The notes beneath the pieces were generated by a model, which saw nothing but the letters and a program-made list of their open reading frames with translations, made no database searches and was not told the origin of the DNA. The position numbers and the translations under genes were made by a program. From Alphaproteobacteria bacterium UBA6178 (GTDB taxonomy: Bacteria; Pseudomonadota; Alphaproteobacteria; Rickettsiales; UBA3002): 37,198 nt of DNA. Below, in pieces: positions 18,901 through 26,683 of this stretch; position 1 is the first letter of the stretch; every line of letters starts with the position of its first letter. The stretch spans positions 8,472 through 45,669 of the forward strand of contig DITS01000038.1 of assembly GCA_002422205.1 (NCBI GenBank), given 5' to 3'.

Positions 18901-19331
18901 CGCTCATCCATCAGCGTAAAATGCGACGACACATCCGCCTCCACCGGAAAGCGCGCCAGCAACGACTGGCAAAAGCCATGAATTGTCTGCATCTGCACGC
19001 CATACGCATCATCCATCAACCCGCATAACAAATTACGCGCCAGCGCTTCCTCGGCTGCATCTGCATCGCGCCCCAACAGCTCGCGCAAAGTCACCAGCAA
19101 GTCGTCCGCGTCCTGCATCACCCAGCGCGATAATACGCTGCGCAAACGCAGCTGCATTTCCTGCGCGGCAGCATTGGTATAGGTCAGGCATAAAATGGCC
19201 GAAGGCTCCTCACCCGCAATCAGCAGCCGCAGCACGCGATCCACCAGCACTTTGGTTTTGCCGGTGCCCGCATGCGCCGCCAGCCATACCGAATGTGCAG
19301 GGTCTGCTGCTATAAACTGAGCATGAGTCAT
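15936..19331 (-). CDS. addA: Double-strand break repair helicase-nuclease AddA
   Basis: This 1131-residue protein is the UvrD-like helicase and nuclease subunit of AddAB, which processes DNA ends for homologous recombination. Walker A is A-H-A-G-T-G-K-T (K25). M-L-D-E-A-Q-D-T-S holds Walker B, V-V-G-D-R-K-Q-S-I-Y-R-F is motif III, T-V-H-G-A-K-G-L is motif V, and V-A-M-T-R-A-E-D-E-L is motif VI. The C-terminal nuclease has G-Q-I-D-R and V-D-Y-K-T-D (D1064 region), so it looks intact. The promoter region is shared with the divergent rcdA-like gene and contains a CtrA-type box. Confidence 0.95.
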   Translation of the reverse strand: MTHAQFIAADPAHSVWLAAHAGTGKTKVLVDRVLRLLIAGEEPSAILCLTYTNAAAQEMQLRLRSVLSRWVMQDADDLLVTLRELLGRDADAAEEALARNLLCGLMDDAYGVQMQTIHGFCQSLLARFPVEADVSSHFTLMDERTAQEALQEARMRLYQQAATQPRSALSAALRSMAAQMSDQRFADVMEAVVRHHTRFAPWFADDDGLVHYRQALAEGLGITQADITAEQAIATLLPLHADMERELRDAIALLSAGGKTMVGLAGILLQWLESARDEAAFNDYCKGFITEKGDARKARSFYTEAFAKSHPHYAELLDFEQTRVMHAQQLLLSLRLFDFNQQLAVIIEQLLVLYSDMKTAQGMIDYDDVIRYAYRLLQKPDMGGWVMEKLDQRIQHIMLDEAQDTSPLQWRLLQMLLEELFRTDVYYERARTLFVVGDRKQSIYRFQGADPAGFDANRVRYQQQMEADAQALVLPVLDQSFRSVEAVLRVVDATFAEDAVRKGVSVVPFGHAVHRAGQGGRVELWPLIVTTKAAIPAPWDVGKPLYNPQDGENTLAENLSQQIAKWLSQGRELCSQGRAVEAGDIMVLVRRRSALVRLLASKLKQLGVAVAGSDRIKLGAHIAVKDILAIADFCLLPADDLTLATVLKTPWFAWDEEALFALAYGRGESSCWERLHAQPEYAVTLAQLAQIREAGLRMAPHEWLVLLLDQLQGRRLCKARLGNEVDELFDELLNQALVFEANHVPSLQAFVHWLRVGDEDIKRDMPHSLNAVRIMTVHGAKGLQAPIVILPDTTGFPPKQDIFWWQAAGEREVGYAVPTGMMVPAQIAQLKSEQAEQVLQEYRRQLYVAMTRAEDELYVCGTINKEEPADGSWYDLVRGGLASLPQCERVEDADGVTMRLVCEQTVPPKAGRYYLPSLSGVTVPNWVLSAPAVEPRAPVLLRPSDMLAGADDAVTYESGDGAEIARLRGVLIHQLLQWAPSAGANLRYEMLQQMAAHFAPPAARLPLEAIVEESWRILQDASLAHCFDAHGMSEISVCGSLFGRPVSGQIDRLIVRDGAVIIVDYKTDRLVPESALVAPEKYIRQLAIYRALLQSVYPQQRVSCALLWTANGCWMPVADEQLDRVLLALQA

Positions 19332-19384
19332 CCCAAAACCCTACCCGCAAAATAGATAAAATGCTGCTAAAATGTCCGCAAATC

Positions 19385-19399
19385 TTAAAAAAAATTTAA
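19385..19399. promoter_or_regulatory. Predicted CtrA binding site between addA and rcdA-like gene
   Basis: TTAA, seven A/T bases, then TTAA matches the full CtrA recognition sequence exactly. It lies 45 nt upstream of the rcdA-like start and 54 nt upstream of addA. A possible −10 element TATCCT at 19411–19416 would put the box over the −35 position, as in CtrA-activated promoters. The run is A-rich, so chance occurrence cannot be excluded. Confidence 0.5.
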
Positions 19400-19443
19400 A
19401 GCCTTCATGGTATCCTGATAGATCAAAAACAAGGATAACAGCG

Positions 19444-19875
19444 ATGAAACGGCAAGCCCCGCTGAGTAATGAAGACCAAAACCTGCTATTTATGCCCGGT
19501 TTGTTCCACGAAACCATGGATATCATTTTCGATTCCTATGAATATTTTCAATTGCAGGACAAAATCAACGAGGGTCATATACCGCCCTATCTGCAAACCA
19601 TTTATTCACACGAAATGTCACGCATCACCATGCGCCTTACTTCCGTTATGGCGTGGCTGATGGCGCGCAAGGCGGTACTGTCTGGCCAGCTCTCCGACGA
19701 AGAAGCCAGCAGTGAATACCGCCTCGATGGTACCGATATATGCCTGCAAAGCGGCGGTGATTTACAGGAAGTGCTGCCCGCTTACCTTATAGAATTACTC
19801 GATAAAAGCCTAAAATTATACGAACGCGTCTGGCGCCTCGACGCACAATTATATAACCACAAACAAAGCCATTAA
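19444..19875 (+). CDS. DUF1465 / RcdA-like protein
   Basis: This 143-residue helical protein matches the alphaproteobacterial DUF1465 family, which includes RcdA, the ClpXP adaptor-like regulator of CtrA degradation in Caulobacter. The diagnostic stretch is H-E-M-S-R-I-T-M-R-L followed by A-W-L-M-A-R-K-A-V, then a C-terminal L-L-D-K-S-L-K-L-Y-E-R-V-W-R-L-D helix. I chose ATG 19444 because AGGA lies 8 nt upstream; a farther in-frame ATG at 19372 would place the CtrA-type box inside the gene. It stands alone on the plus strand between divergent addA and convergent addB. Family membership is good; a role in CtrA turnover is inferred. Confidence 0.8.
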   Translation: MKRQAPLSNEDQNLLFMPGLFHETMDIIFDSYEYFQLQDKINEGHIPPYLQTIYSHEMSRITMRLTSVMAWLMARKAVLSGQLSDEEASSEYRLDGTDICLQSGGDLQEVLPAYLIELLDKSLKLYERVWRLDAQLYNHKQSH

Positions 19876-19894
19876 TTGAGGCAAGAATCAGTCG

Positions 19895-22777
19895 TTAATT
19901 CAGCCATTCCTCAACCCGTGCCAAATGCGCATAATCATCAAACCGTGATCGCATCTGCGGCACCGGCACCGCATAAAAAGCACGCCGCTCCACATAATAT
20001 TGCGCAATAGTTTTCAGTAACCCATCGCGGTAAAAATCAAGTAAGCGCTCCTGCTCCTCAGCCTTCACCACTGGCTTAACCAGCACCTCGCGATAGCCAC
20101 CACCCATCGACCAATATTCCAACATCTCGGAAATGCCGCCGTTGCTTTGTGCCAAAATCAGCGCACTCAGCGGCAACTGGCATGCATACCCATGTTGTAT
20201 ATCCTTCGCCTCGGGAATATGCTTGGTTTTATAATCAATCACCCGCCATTGCTTGCTCTCGGCCTCTTCCAGCCGATCAATGCGCGCATGCAGCTGCAGC
20301 TGCGCCCCTTGCACTGTAAACACAGCATCCAGCGGTTGCTCGGGCAAAATACGCCGTGATATCGCACGCCGCTCGCGCTCTTGCTGCAAAATCCATGGTA
20401 GTAATTGCTGAATGCGCGGCTGCCACATCATCATCACTTGCGGCTGGTCTGCATACTCGCGTAACACGTCATCGGCAATGCTTTGCAAAACAGCCATTGT
20501 CAACTGTGACGCATCAGCATTCACCGCTAACACAAATCGCTCAAACAATCGGTGCAGCACATCCCCCATATCCGCCGCCGATAATTCCTCGTCCAGCGCC
20601 TGCAGCGGCTGCAAATGCAACACATGGCGCGCATACGCCGCGTAAGGGTTACGCATCCATTGCTCCATCTGCGTTACCGACAGCGACTGCGGCAATGCCT
20701 CCACCGGTGGCAACGGGCATGGCGGCTCGATGGCTGCCACCTCTGCCACCTGATTATGCGCGCGCAACCAATCCAGATAGGGCGATTGCGCATAACGCTG
20801 GCGCGCTTCCAACGGCACGCCCACATAACTATCCAGTCGCTCCAGCCAACGCGATGGCAGCGTTTCTACTCCCGCACAACGCATCGCCCGCGTCACAAAG
20901 ACTTCCGCACCACTTGCCAGCATCAGCCAGTCATGCGCTTCCAGCCCCTGATGCGCCATGCGCGGCGGCAGCCCGATCGATTGACGGATCGCCTCATTCA
21001 TCCACGCATCCACGGCGCTACCATGCGGCCATACGCCCTCATTCATCCCGCCCAGTATCACCCGCTCCAGCGGCTGCAAGCGTGCTTCCATCGGTGTATA
21101 AATATGCAGTCTCGGATGGCCCTTCTCCTGCCGTTCAAACCATTTATGCAGCGATAAACACTGCATCAGCAGCCGGTGATAATGCACAGGCGGCATCGCC
21201 TCACACCCAGCGAGTGCGGCTTCCAGCTGGTGTAGTATCAATGCCATATCGGCATCCGCCTCGCCTGCCAGCTGCTCAAAGCAACGCCGCTGCGCAGCCA
21301 GCATATCCACCACGGCTACCGCGCCGCCTGCGCTTAAACGATAGATCGGCTGCAGCACGTCGCATACACGCATCAGAGTCTCTGCCTCATCTGGTGTCAG
21401 CGCGTCGCTGCGTGCAAACCATTGCATCCGCGCCAATACATCGCGGTTACGTCGTTGCCCGCGAAAAACGCTGTGTTCCAGCTTTGTCAGCAACGCAGGC
21501 CTCATCCAATCACACAACGGATGCTTCACCACACTCAGCAACGGTAAGGGATTATAAGGCTGACTGGCCGCCAGCGATAGCCCATAAAATAATTGCCAGG
21601 CCGGATGCGTCAGCAAAGGATTACCCGATGCACTATCCAGCGTCACGCCATAGCGCGTCATCAAGGCCCGCACCCGCCGCGCCAAATCCGCATCATGCGT
21701 AATCAGCGCCGCACGTTTATCGGGCGTCTCGAGCGCCTCGCGCAGCAGCAAACACACCGCCTGTGCCTCTTCCCACTCATGCTGGCAATCAATGCGCACC
21801 AGCCCTTCCAACGCCTGCGCCCCAGCATCTGGTCGTTGCCATTGATGCGTTAAACTGCAAGGGCGGCAGGATTCCAGCAACAATCGCGCCCGTCCGTAAC
21901 TGCCTCCCGCTACCGCTGCGTCATCCAATAATGTCACCGCATCCGGCTGCACCTCCAGAATGCGCAGCAGTTGTGCCAAGCCATATTGCGGATGGCACGG
22001 CTCCAGCGCGGCCCATATCGCAGGCTCGGCATGCAAATCCAACCCCGGCAACACCACCATGCCGTGCGGCAATCCGGCAATCACCTTCAGCAATGAAGCC
22101 GTGGCAGGCTGCGTACCCGTCGAGCCCGCCGCAATCACAGCTGTTTGGGGTGGATGCGTCCGCCAATGCGCCGCCAACAGTGCCAGCAACTGATTGCGCC
22201 GCCCGATCACCGATTCCATTCCACATTTTGCCAATTGTTGCGGCCACCACACCACTATATGCTTAAGCAGGCTCAGGCTCTGCTGCCAATGCTCGGCAAA
22301 CCGCTCCGGCCACAAGCCCGCTACCGCATCAAAGGCCACGCCATCACGCTCTAACTCATCCAAAAATGCGCACACATCAGCAGCAAGACGCGTGGCCTGC
22401 TCCATATCGGCCACAGCCAACCCAAACGACTCGCGTCGCCGGTAGATTTCCTGTGCCACTGCCATCAGGCGCTGCGTAGCCCCCACTGCGGGTTTGAGCT
22501 GTGCTAATTGCATCGCCAATGCCGGATCGTGAAATAACGCATCCATACCCAACGCGTCTTCGTCCACCTCACCAATCGGGTGAATCGCGGGTAGCAGCAT
22601 TGCCCGACCAGCTGACAGCTCCGCAAACCGCTTTTTCATCGCAATGCAGCTGCGTCGGTTAGGCAGCAACACCAGCATGCCCGCCACTCCAGCAGGCTGC
22701 TGCGCCATGCGCTGAATGTGGCGGATCAGCACATCCAGCATCGGTTTTTCCAGCGCAGTGGTAACAACTAGGCCCAT
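19895..22777 (-). CDS. addB: Double-strand break repair nuclease subunit AddB
   Basis: This 960-residue protein is the alphaproteobacterial AddB partner of AddA. The N-terminal region has M-L-V-L-L-P-N-R-R-S, a degenerate nucleotide-binding helicase-like segment typical of AddB. The C-terminal nuclease carries W-R-V-I-D-Y-K-T-K (D848) followed by Y-A-C-Q-L-P-L, the PD-(D/E)XK signature. Unlike the usual direct addB–addA pair, a plus-strand rcdA-like gene is inserted between them here. ATG 22777 has AGGA about 12 nt upstream; an internal Met at residue 13 is an alternative start. Confidence 0.93.
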   Translation of the reverse strand: MGLVVTTALEKPMLDVLIRHIQRMAQQPAGVAGMLVLLPNRRSCIAMKKRFAELSAGRAMLLPAIHPIGEVDEDALGMDALFHDPALAMQLAQLKPAVGATQRLMAVAQEIYRRRESFGLAVADMEQATRLAADVCAFLDELERDGVAFDAVAGLWPERFAEHWQQSLSLLKHIVVWWPQQLAKCGMESVIGRRNQLLALLAAHWRTHPPQTAVIAAGSTGTQPATASLLKVIAGLPHGMVVLPGLDLHAEPAIWAALEPCHPQYGLAQLLRILEVQPDAVTLLDDAAVAGGSYGRARLLLESCRPCSLTHQWQRPDAGAQALEGLVRIDCQHEWEEAQAVCLLLREALETPDKRAALITHDADLARRVRALMTRYGVTLDSASGNPLLTHPAWQLFYGLSLAASQPYNPLPLLSVVKHPLCDWMRPALLTKLEHSVFRGQRRNRDVLARMQWFARSDALTPDEAETLMRVCDVLQPIYRLSAGGAVAVVDMLAAQRRCFEQLAGEADADMALILHQLEAALAGCEAMPPVHYHRLLMQCLSLHKWFERQEKGHPRLHIYTPMEARLQPLERVILGGMNEGVWPHGSAVDAWMNEAIRQSIGLPPRMAHQGLEAHDWLMLASGAEVFVTRAMRCAGVETLPSRWLERLDSYVGVPLEARQRYAQSPYLDWLRAHNQVAEVAAIEPPCPLPPVEALPQSLSVTQMEQWMRNPYAAYARHVLHLQPLQALDEELSAADMGDVLHRLFERFVLAVNADASQLTMAVLQSIADDVLREYADQPQVMMMWQPRIQQLLPWILQQERERRAISRRILPEQPLDAVFTVQGAQLQLHARIDRLEEAESKQWRVIDYKTKHIPEAKDIQHGYACQLPLSALILAQSNGGISEMLEYWSMGGGYREVLVKPVVKAEEQERLLDFYRDGLLKTIAQYYVERRAFYAVPVPQMRSRFDDYAHLARVEEWLN

Positions 22778-22808
22778 CAGCTTGCATTATCCTGTAATGT
22801 GATTAGAT

Positions 22809-22823
22809 TTAACGTATTATTAA
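22809..22823. promoter_or_regulatory. Predicted CtrA binding site between addB and ATPase gene
   Basis: TTAA-CGTATTA-TTAA is an exact match to the CtrA consensus. It lies in the 101-nt region between divergent addB (32 nt from its start) and the RepA-like ATPase (56 nt from its start). Together with the box at 19385, both add genes have a CtrA-type site upstream. Confidence 0.5.
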
Positions 22824-22844
22824 ACCTTATCGCCTATCGTAGCT

Positions 22845-22872
22845 GACAACACATAACAGACAACAGATAACT
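22845..22872 (+). repeat. Tandem 14-bp repeat upstream of ATPase gene
   Basis: GACAACACATAACA is followed directly by GACAACAGATAACT, 12 of 14 bases identical. The pair lies between the CtrA-type box and the ATG at 22879. It may be a protein-binding site or a slippage product; no clear ribosome binding site is visible after it. Confidence 0.5.
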
Positions 22873-22878
22873 GACAGT

Positions 22879-24600
22879 ATGAGCCGCAGCACTACAGGCA
22901 ATCCGGTCGATATCGACGACACCAGCATCCGCAAAGAGCTGGCGCTGCTATGGGCTGCCCATCACGCGGTGGGCCTTAAGGGCAAAATGTCGCTCTATAC
23001 CATGCCCACCCAAGACCCGTGGCGCACCCAGCATGAAGGATTATGCTTCTGGTTTGGCCCCGATGATACCGATTTCGCCATCGAAAAACTGCGCGAATAT
23101 TACAATGAAGGCGCGCTCCCCAACACGCCCCTACTGCTCAACCCGATTGTGCATGATGATGCGGCAAGGCCATTAGGCTCTGGCGTCATGTGGGGCACCG
23201 CCTTTGCGCTTGGCATTTCGCGCCTGAGCGACGAAGCAATTGAACGGGTTGATGGGTTGAAGGTTTTTCACTCCACCTTCCAACGCGCTGACAATCCCAA
23301 AGCCGGCCTTAAAATTCTGGCTTTCGCTAATCAGGTGCTGCCCCCCTTGCCCGATGGCCGTTCGCTCGAAACCAACAAAGCATTTTACGATCTGGTCGAT
23401 TTGCAGGCCGAATTATATTACCCGTTTTACCTGCTCTCCGGCGTGCGCTACCTCACTCTGCACGGCATGTTTTTCCACCCGCATATCGATAGCATGCTCC
23501 CGCCTTTTGCAGATGACAAACAATGTGTAGCGCAGCATCAGATTGACCCGCAAAGCATCCTCAATGCCCGCCAATGCTGGGACGCTTATGATCGCACCCA
23601 TTCGCTCTATCAAAAATGGGGCACCGATCCGGCGGATATCGAGCATAACAACCGTTTCTTTAATCTCTGCGCGCGTGATGTCATGCTGTTTGATCATACC
23701 GGCCCCAGCCGCCAGGGGGCAGAAGAAAGCTTCGACTTTCTGGTACCCGGGCTTATCCCGCGCGGTGCCATCACCATTTTAGCGGCAACCGGCGGCTGCG
23801 GCAAATCCTCTATCGCGCATGAACTATGCATTCATTGCGCCATCGACCGCGAACCCGACGAGCCCAAACCCTTCTGGCTCGGTCAGCCTGTGAATACCGA
23901 TGTGGCAAAAGGCATTTGCGTCTATTTCTCCGGCGAGGACGGCCCGGCCATCATCAATGCCCGCGCTGAGCTTTACGATCCCGGAGGCCGCGCCAAGCGC
24001 CTGCAATTCCACCGTGCCGATTTCGGCTCCGACGATGTAAGCTTCGCGCAATTTATTACCGAACGCATCATGAACATGCCCGAAATTCCGCTCGTCGTGG
24101 TCGATCCGGCGCGTAAATATCTCAGCGGTTCCGAAGAAGATTCTGAAACCGTGAGCGAATTTTTCTTCGCACTCGAAGAGCTGGCAATGAAAAAAAATTG
24201 TGCTGTCGTCGTCGTACATCACTTGAAAAAAGGCGCCAAGCCCAAATCCATTCCCGAAGTGCTCGACGAGCTACGCGGCTCACAGGTATTCATCGACCGC
24301 GCGCGCGTGGTGCTCGGCATGTTCCGCGAAGGCATTCATACCATCGTCGGCCTCGCCAAAAACAATATCCCGCCAACACTCGGCATGGTCACCGAAGAAC
24401 GCGTCTTTGTCCGCAACCCCAAAAGCCTGACCCTGATGTGGCTCCCCGGCGAAGAAGGCATCCGCCGCGATACGCTCTCGCAAGAGCAGCTCGACAAAAT
24501 GGAATATGATTCCTTCATGCAACAAGTCAACGCCGCCAAATCCGGCGGCCTCATCGAAACCGATGATGACTATATTCCGCCCAGCCAATTGAAAGATTGA
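22879..24600 (+). CDS. RepA/RecA-fold AAA ATPase with unrecognised N-terminal region
   Basis: This protein has 573 residues. The C-terminal half is a RecA-like ATPase of the RepA/AAA_25 type: Walker A A-A-T-G-G-C-G-K-S-S near residue 302, Y-F-S-G-E-D near 352, Walker B L-V-V-V-D-P-A-R near 404, and V-V-V-V-H-H-L-K-K-G, the sensor segment of hexameric RepA-like helicases. The N-terminal 270 residues are not recognised; they contain several Trp, His and aromatic clusters (for example C-F-W-F-G-P-D-D-T-D) reminiscent of primase-like or nucleotide-binding domains of mobile-element proteins, but I cannot assign one. It sits in core chromosome rather than the island. A helicase or DNA-recruitment role is inference. 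Confidence 0.65.
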   Translation: MSRSTTGNPVDIDDTSIRKELALLWAAHHAVGLKGKMSLYTMPTQDPWRTQHEGLCFWFGPDDTDFAIEKLREYYNEGALPNTPLLLNPIVHDDAARPLGSGVMWGTAFALGISRLSDEAIERVDGLKVFHSTFQRADNPKAGLKILAFANQVLPPLPDGRSLETNKAFYDLVDLQAELYYPFYLLSGVRYLTLHGMFFHPHIDSMLPPFADDKQCVAQHQIDPQSILNARQCWDAYDRTHSLYQKWGTDPADIEHNNRFFNLCARDVMLFDHTGPSRQGAEESFDFLVPGLIPRGAITILAATGGCGKSSIAHELCIHCAIDREPDEPKPFWLGQPVNTDVAKGICVYFSGEDGPAIINARAELYDPGGRAKRLQFHRADFGSDDVSFAQFITERIMNMPEIPLVVVDPARKYLSGSEEDSETVSEFFFALEELAMKKNCAVVVVHHLKKGAKPKSIPEVLDELRGSQVFIDRARVVLGMFREGIHTIVGLAKNNIPPTLGMVTEERVFVRNPKSLTLMWLPGEEGIRRDTLSQEQLDKMEYDSFMQQVNAAKSGGLIETDDDYIPPSQLKD

Positions 24601-24604
24601 TTCC

Positions 24605-24838
24605 GTCATTCCCGCAAAAGCGGGAACCCAGCCTTGCTTTCCTTAAAGGATATCCCCGGGATCAACTTCGCCGCCCCGAGGATGACGGCAACGGGTGAGA
24701 AAATGTCACCCCGTCGTAGGACGGGGTCCGGTCTTTCTTCCCCTCTCCCTTAGGGAGAGGGTCGGGGTGAGGGCTCTTTCTTCCTTACCTCTTCATCCTG
24801 CGGGACGCGAAGCATCAGCGCAGAATGACTGGAATAGA
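24605..24838. repeat. Cluster of four different palindromic intergenic repeats
   Basis: The gap between the ATPase gene and gloB contains, in order, a CCCGC-AAAA-GCGGG hairpin (24611–24624), a hairpin ACCCCGTC-GTAG-GACGGGGT (24708–24727), a hairpin CCCTCTCCC-TTA-GGGAGAGGG (24741–24761), and an imperfect inverted repeat with TCAT-CTGCG/CGCAG-ATGA ends (about 24803–24830). Such units resemble dispersed REP-like elements; the third has a partial copy at 1–20. The first hairpin may also help stop transcription of the ATPase gene. Confidence 0.75.
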
Positions 24839-24844
24839 ACAAAG

Positions 24845-25615
24845 CTAAAACGCATCCTTGCGCTTGCGTAGCTCCGCACATACGGCCACATCACTCGCAT
24901 CCGCCATCTGCAATATCTCGCGAATCGTCGCGCTATGCGTGCGCACAAAGGGATTGGTCGCCTTCTCCAGTGCCACAGTGGTGGGCAATGTTGGCTGTCC
25001 CGCCGCGCGCTGCGCCTCTGCCCATGCCAACCGCTTTTTTACCGCCTCATTATCCGGCTCCACACTCAGCGCAAATTTGGCATTCGCCACCGTATATTCA
25101 TGACCGCAATAAAGCTGCGTTGCATCCGGCAACGCCATGATCGCCTGCAAGCTATCATAAAGCTGCTGCGCACTCCCCTCAAATAGCCGCCCGCAGCCCA
25201 TCGCAAAAATACTATCTCCGGTAAAGGCGATATGCTCCTGTGCGCAATAATATATCACATGCCCCATTGTATGCGCCGAAACGTCAATCACCTGCCAGTC
25301 ATACTCACCAAAGTGATAGACACTTCCTGCATGAACGGGCTTATTCAAACTCGGAATCCGTGCCGCATCAGCCGCGTTGCCCACCACCTTGCAGCCAGTC
25401 ATCTTCGCCAGCGGCGCAACCCCCGTCGTATGGTCCCAATGGTGATGCGTCGTCAATATCGCATCCAGTTTCAGCCCGCGCGCACCCAGCGCTGCCAGCA
25501 CCCCATCCTCCTCCGACGGGTCCACCACCGCTGTCACATTCGCCACATCATCATGCAAAATGAAATTATAATTATCCAGCACATGCAGCATGTCGATAAA
25601 ATGAATCTGGAGCAT
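24845..25615 (-). CDS. gloB: Hydroxyacylglutathione hydrolase (glyoxalase II)
   Basis: This 256-residue metallo-beta-lactamase-fold enzyme hydrolyses S-lactoylglutathione in methylglyoxal detoxification. The metal motif T-H-H-H-W-D-H occupies residues 56–62, followed by A-H-T-M-G-H, F-T-G-D-S-I-F-A-M-G-C-G-R-L-F-E-G and Y-C-G-H-E-Y-T, all diagnostic of GloB. The N-terminal start aligns with the usual family start, supporting ATG 25615. It stands alone downstream of a divergent promoter region. Confidence 0.95.
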   Translation of the reverse strand: MLQIHFIDMLHVLDNYNFILHDDVANVTAVVDPSEEDGVLAALGARGLKLDAILTTHHHWDHTTGVAPLAKMTGCKVVGNAADAARIPSLNKPVHAGSVYHFGEYDWQVIDVSAHTMGHVIYYCAQEHIAFTGDSIFAMGCGRLFEGSAQQLYDSLQAIMALPDATQLYCGHEYTVANAKFALSVEPDNEAVKKRLAWAEAQRAAGQPTLPTTVALEKATNPFVRTHSATIREILQMADASDVAVCAELRKRKDAF

Positions 25616-25765
25616 GCATCGTCTATAACAGAGATGGCCCCTATCAACAAGCGAGCCTCTTATCCTTTTGTGAGATAGCTTTTTTTATAAAATTAGAATG
25701 GCCGTCACAATCTTGTCATGTAATCCTGATACAGTCCCTGCCTGATGAAGAGAAGGAAAGCCAGA

Positions 25766-26209
25766 ATGACGCAAACCTGCACGATAAATGACAAAACACT
25801 AAGCACTGATAACCGCGACCTCACGGTAGCAGTGGCTAGTCATCTTTTAGCAATTAATTACATGCAGCGCGCCTATGCCGATAATGTGCTCACCCCTGCA
25901 GAATATGATAATATATTAAAGCTAACCCACCTTACTCATAATAAATCCCAAGTAGAATCCCCTATCGATTTATCCAGAATTACGAACGTTGATGATTATT
26001 TTAATATGAGCATCATCAGAGCCAATACTATTATAGAAAAAATTATGAGTGACTGTGATCCGAGTTTTTTTAAAAGTATAAAAGATACAATCCTTGATAA
26101 TCATGAATCATACCGGACTGCTGTACTGGATGAAATGGGGAAGATAAGCGTACCGCTATCCATTAAACTTGATAGACCAACCTTCATCGGAGTACAAAAT
26201 AGTCTCTGA
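25766..26209 (+). CDS. Hypothetical protein, AT-rich gene
   Basis: This 147-residue soluble protein is not recognised. It is predominantly helical, with no signal peptide or membrane segment. I chose ATG 25766 (M-T-Q-T-C-T) because AAGGA lies 8 nt upstream; ATG 25745 is less likely. Base composition is clearly more AT-rich than flanking gloB and smpB, and the gene ends exactly where the opposing smpB gene ends, with no spacer. The composition suggests recent acquisition or weak codon selection. Confidence 0.6.
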   Translation: MTQTCTINDKTLSTDNRDLTVAVASHLLAINYMQRAYADNVLTPAEYDNILKLTHLTHNKSQVESPIDLSRITNVDDYFNMSIIRANTIIEKIMSDCDPSFFKSIKDTILDNHESYRTAVLDEMGKISVPLSIKLDRPTFIGVQNSL

Positions 26210-26680
26210 CTACTCCCGCTCACCCTTCATCGCCCGGGCTTGCTCGCGCTTCCAGTCGCGCTCTTTGATCGCCTCGCGCTTTTCATGCTTTTTCTTGCCC
26301 GTCGCCACACCCATCTCAATCTTCGCCACGCCGCGCTCATTGAAATATAAATGCAGCGGAATCAGCGTTACACCCTTGGTTTTCAATAACCCCAACAGCT
26401 TGCTGATCTCGCGCTTTCTCAGCAATAATTTGCGATGGCGCAACGGCTCATGATTAAACCGGTTTCCCTGTTTATACACCTCGATATGCGCATTAATCAG
26501 CCACAGCTCTTCGCCATGCACCGCTGCATAGGCATCACGGATATTGGCTAAGCCGTTACGTAACGATTTGACTTCAGTGCCCGTCAGCACCAGTCCGGCT
26601 TCAAACGTATCGGTAATCGTATAATCAAACCGCGCTTTGCGGTTATCAGCGATTTTCGTCTGTGTGGGTGGTGGGGCCAT
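26210..26680 (-). CDS. smpB: SsrA-binding protein SmpB
   Basis: This 156-residue protein binds tmRNA and delivers it to stalled ribosomes for trans-translation. The sequence shows the family core: N-R-K-A-R-F-D-Y at the N-terminus, G-L-V-L-T-G-T-E-V-K-S-L-R, H-I-x-x-Y and R-x-R-K-L-L-L, plus the basic C-terminal tail with G-K-K-K-H-E-K-R. It starts three bases after the dapA stop, so dapA–smpB is an operon, a frequent alphaproteobacterial pairing. Confidence 0.97.
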   Translation of the reverse strand: MAPPPTQTKIADNRKARFDYTITDTFEAGLVLTGTEVKSLRNGLANIRDAYAAVHGEELWLINAHIEVYKQGNRFNHEPLRHRKLLLRKREISKLLGLLKTKGVTLIPLHLYFNERGVAKIEMGVATGKKKHEKREAIKERDWKREQARAMKGERE

Positions 26681-26683
26681 ACC

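Noticed and set aside
20356..21702. 448-codon open frame antisense to addB
   Set aside because: Composition is dominated by Ala, Pro, His and Arg, as expected from the complement of a real gene; addB is certain there.
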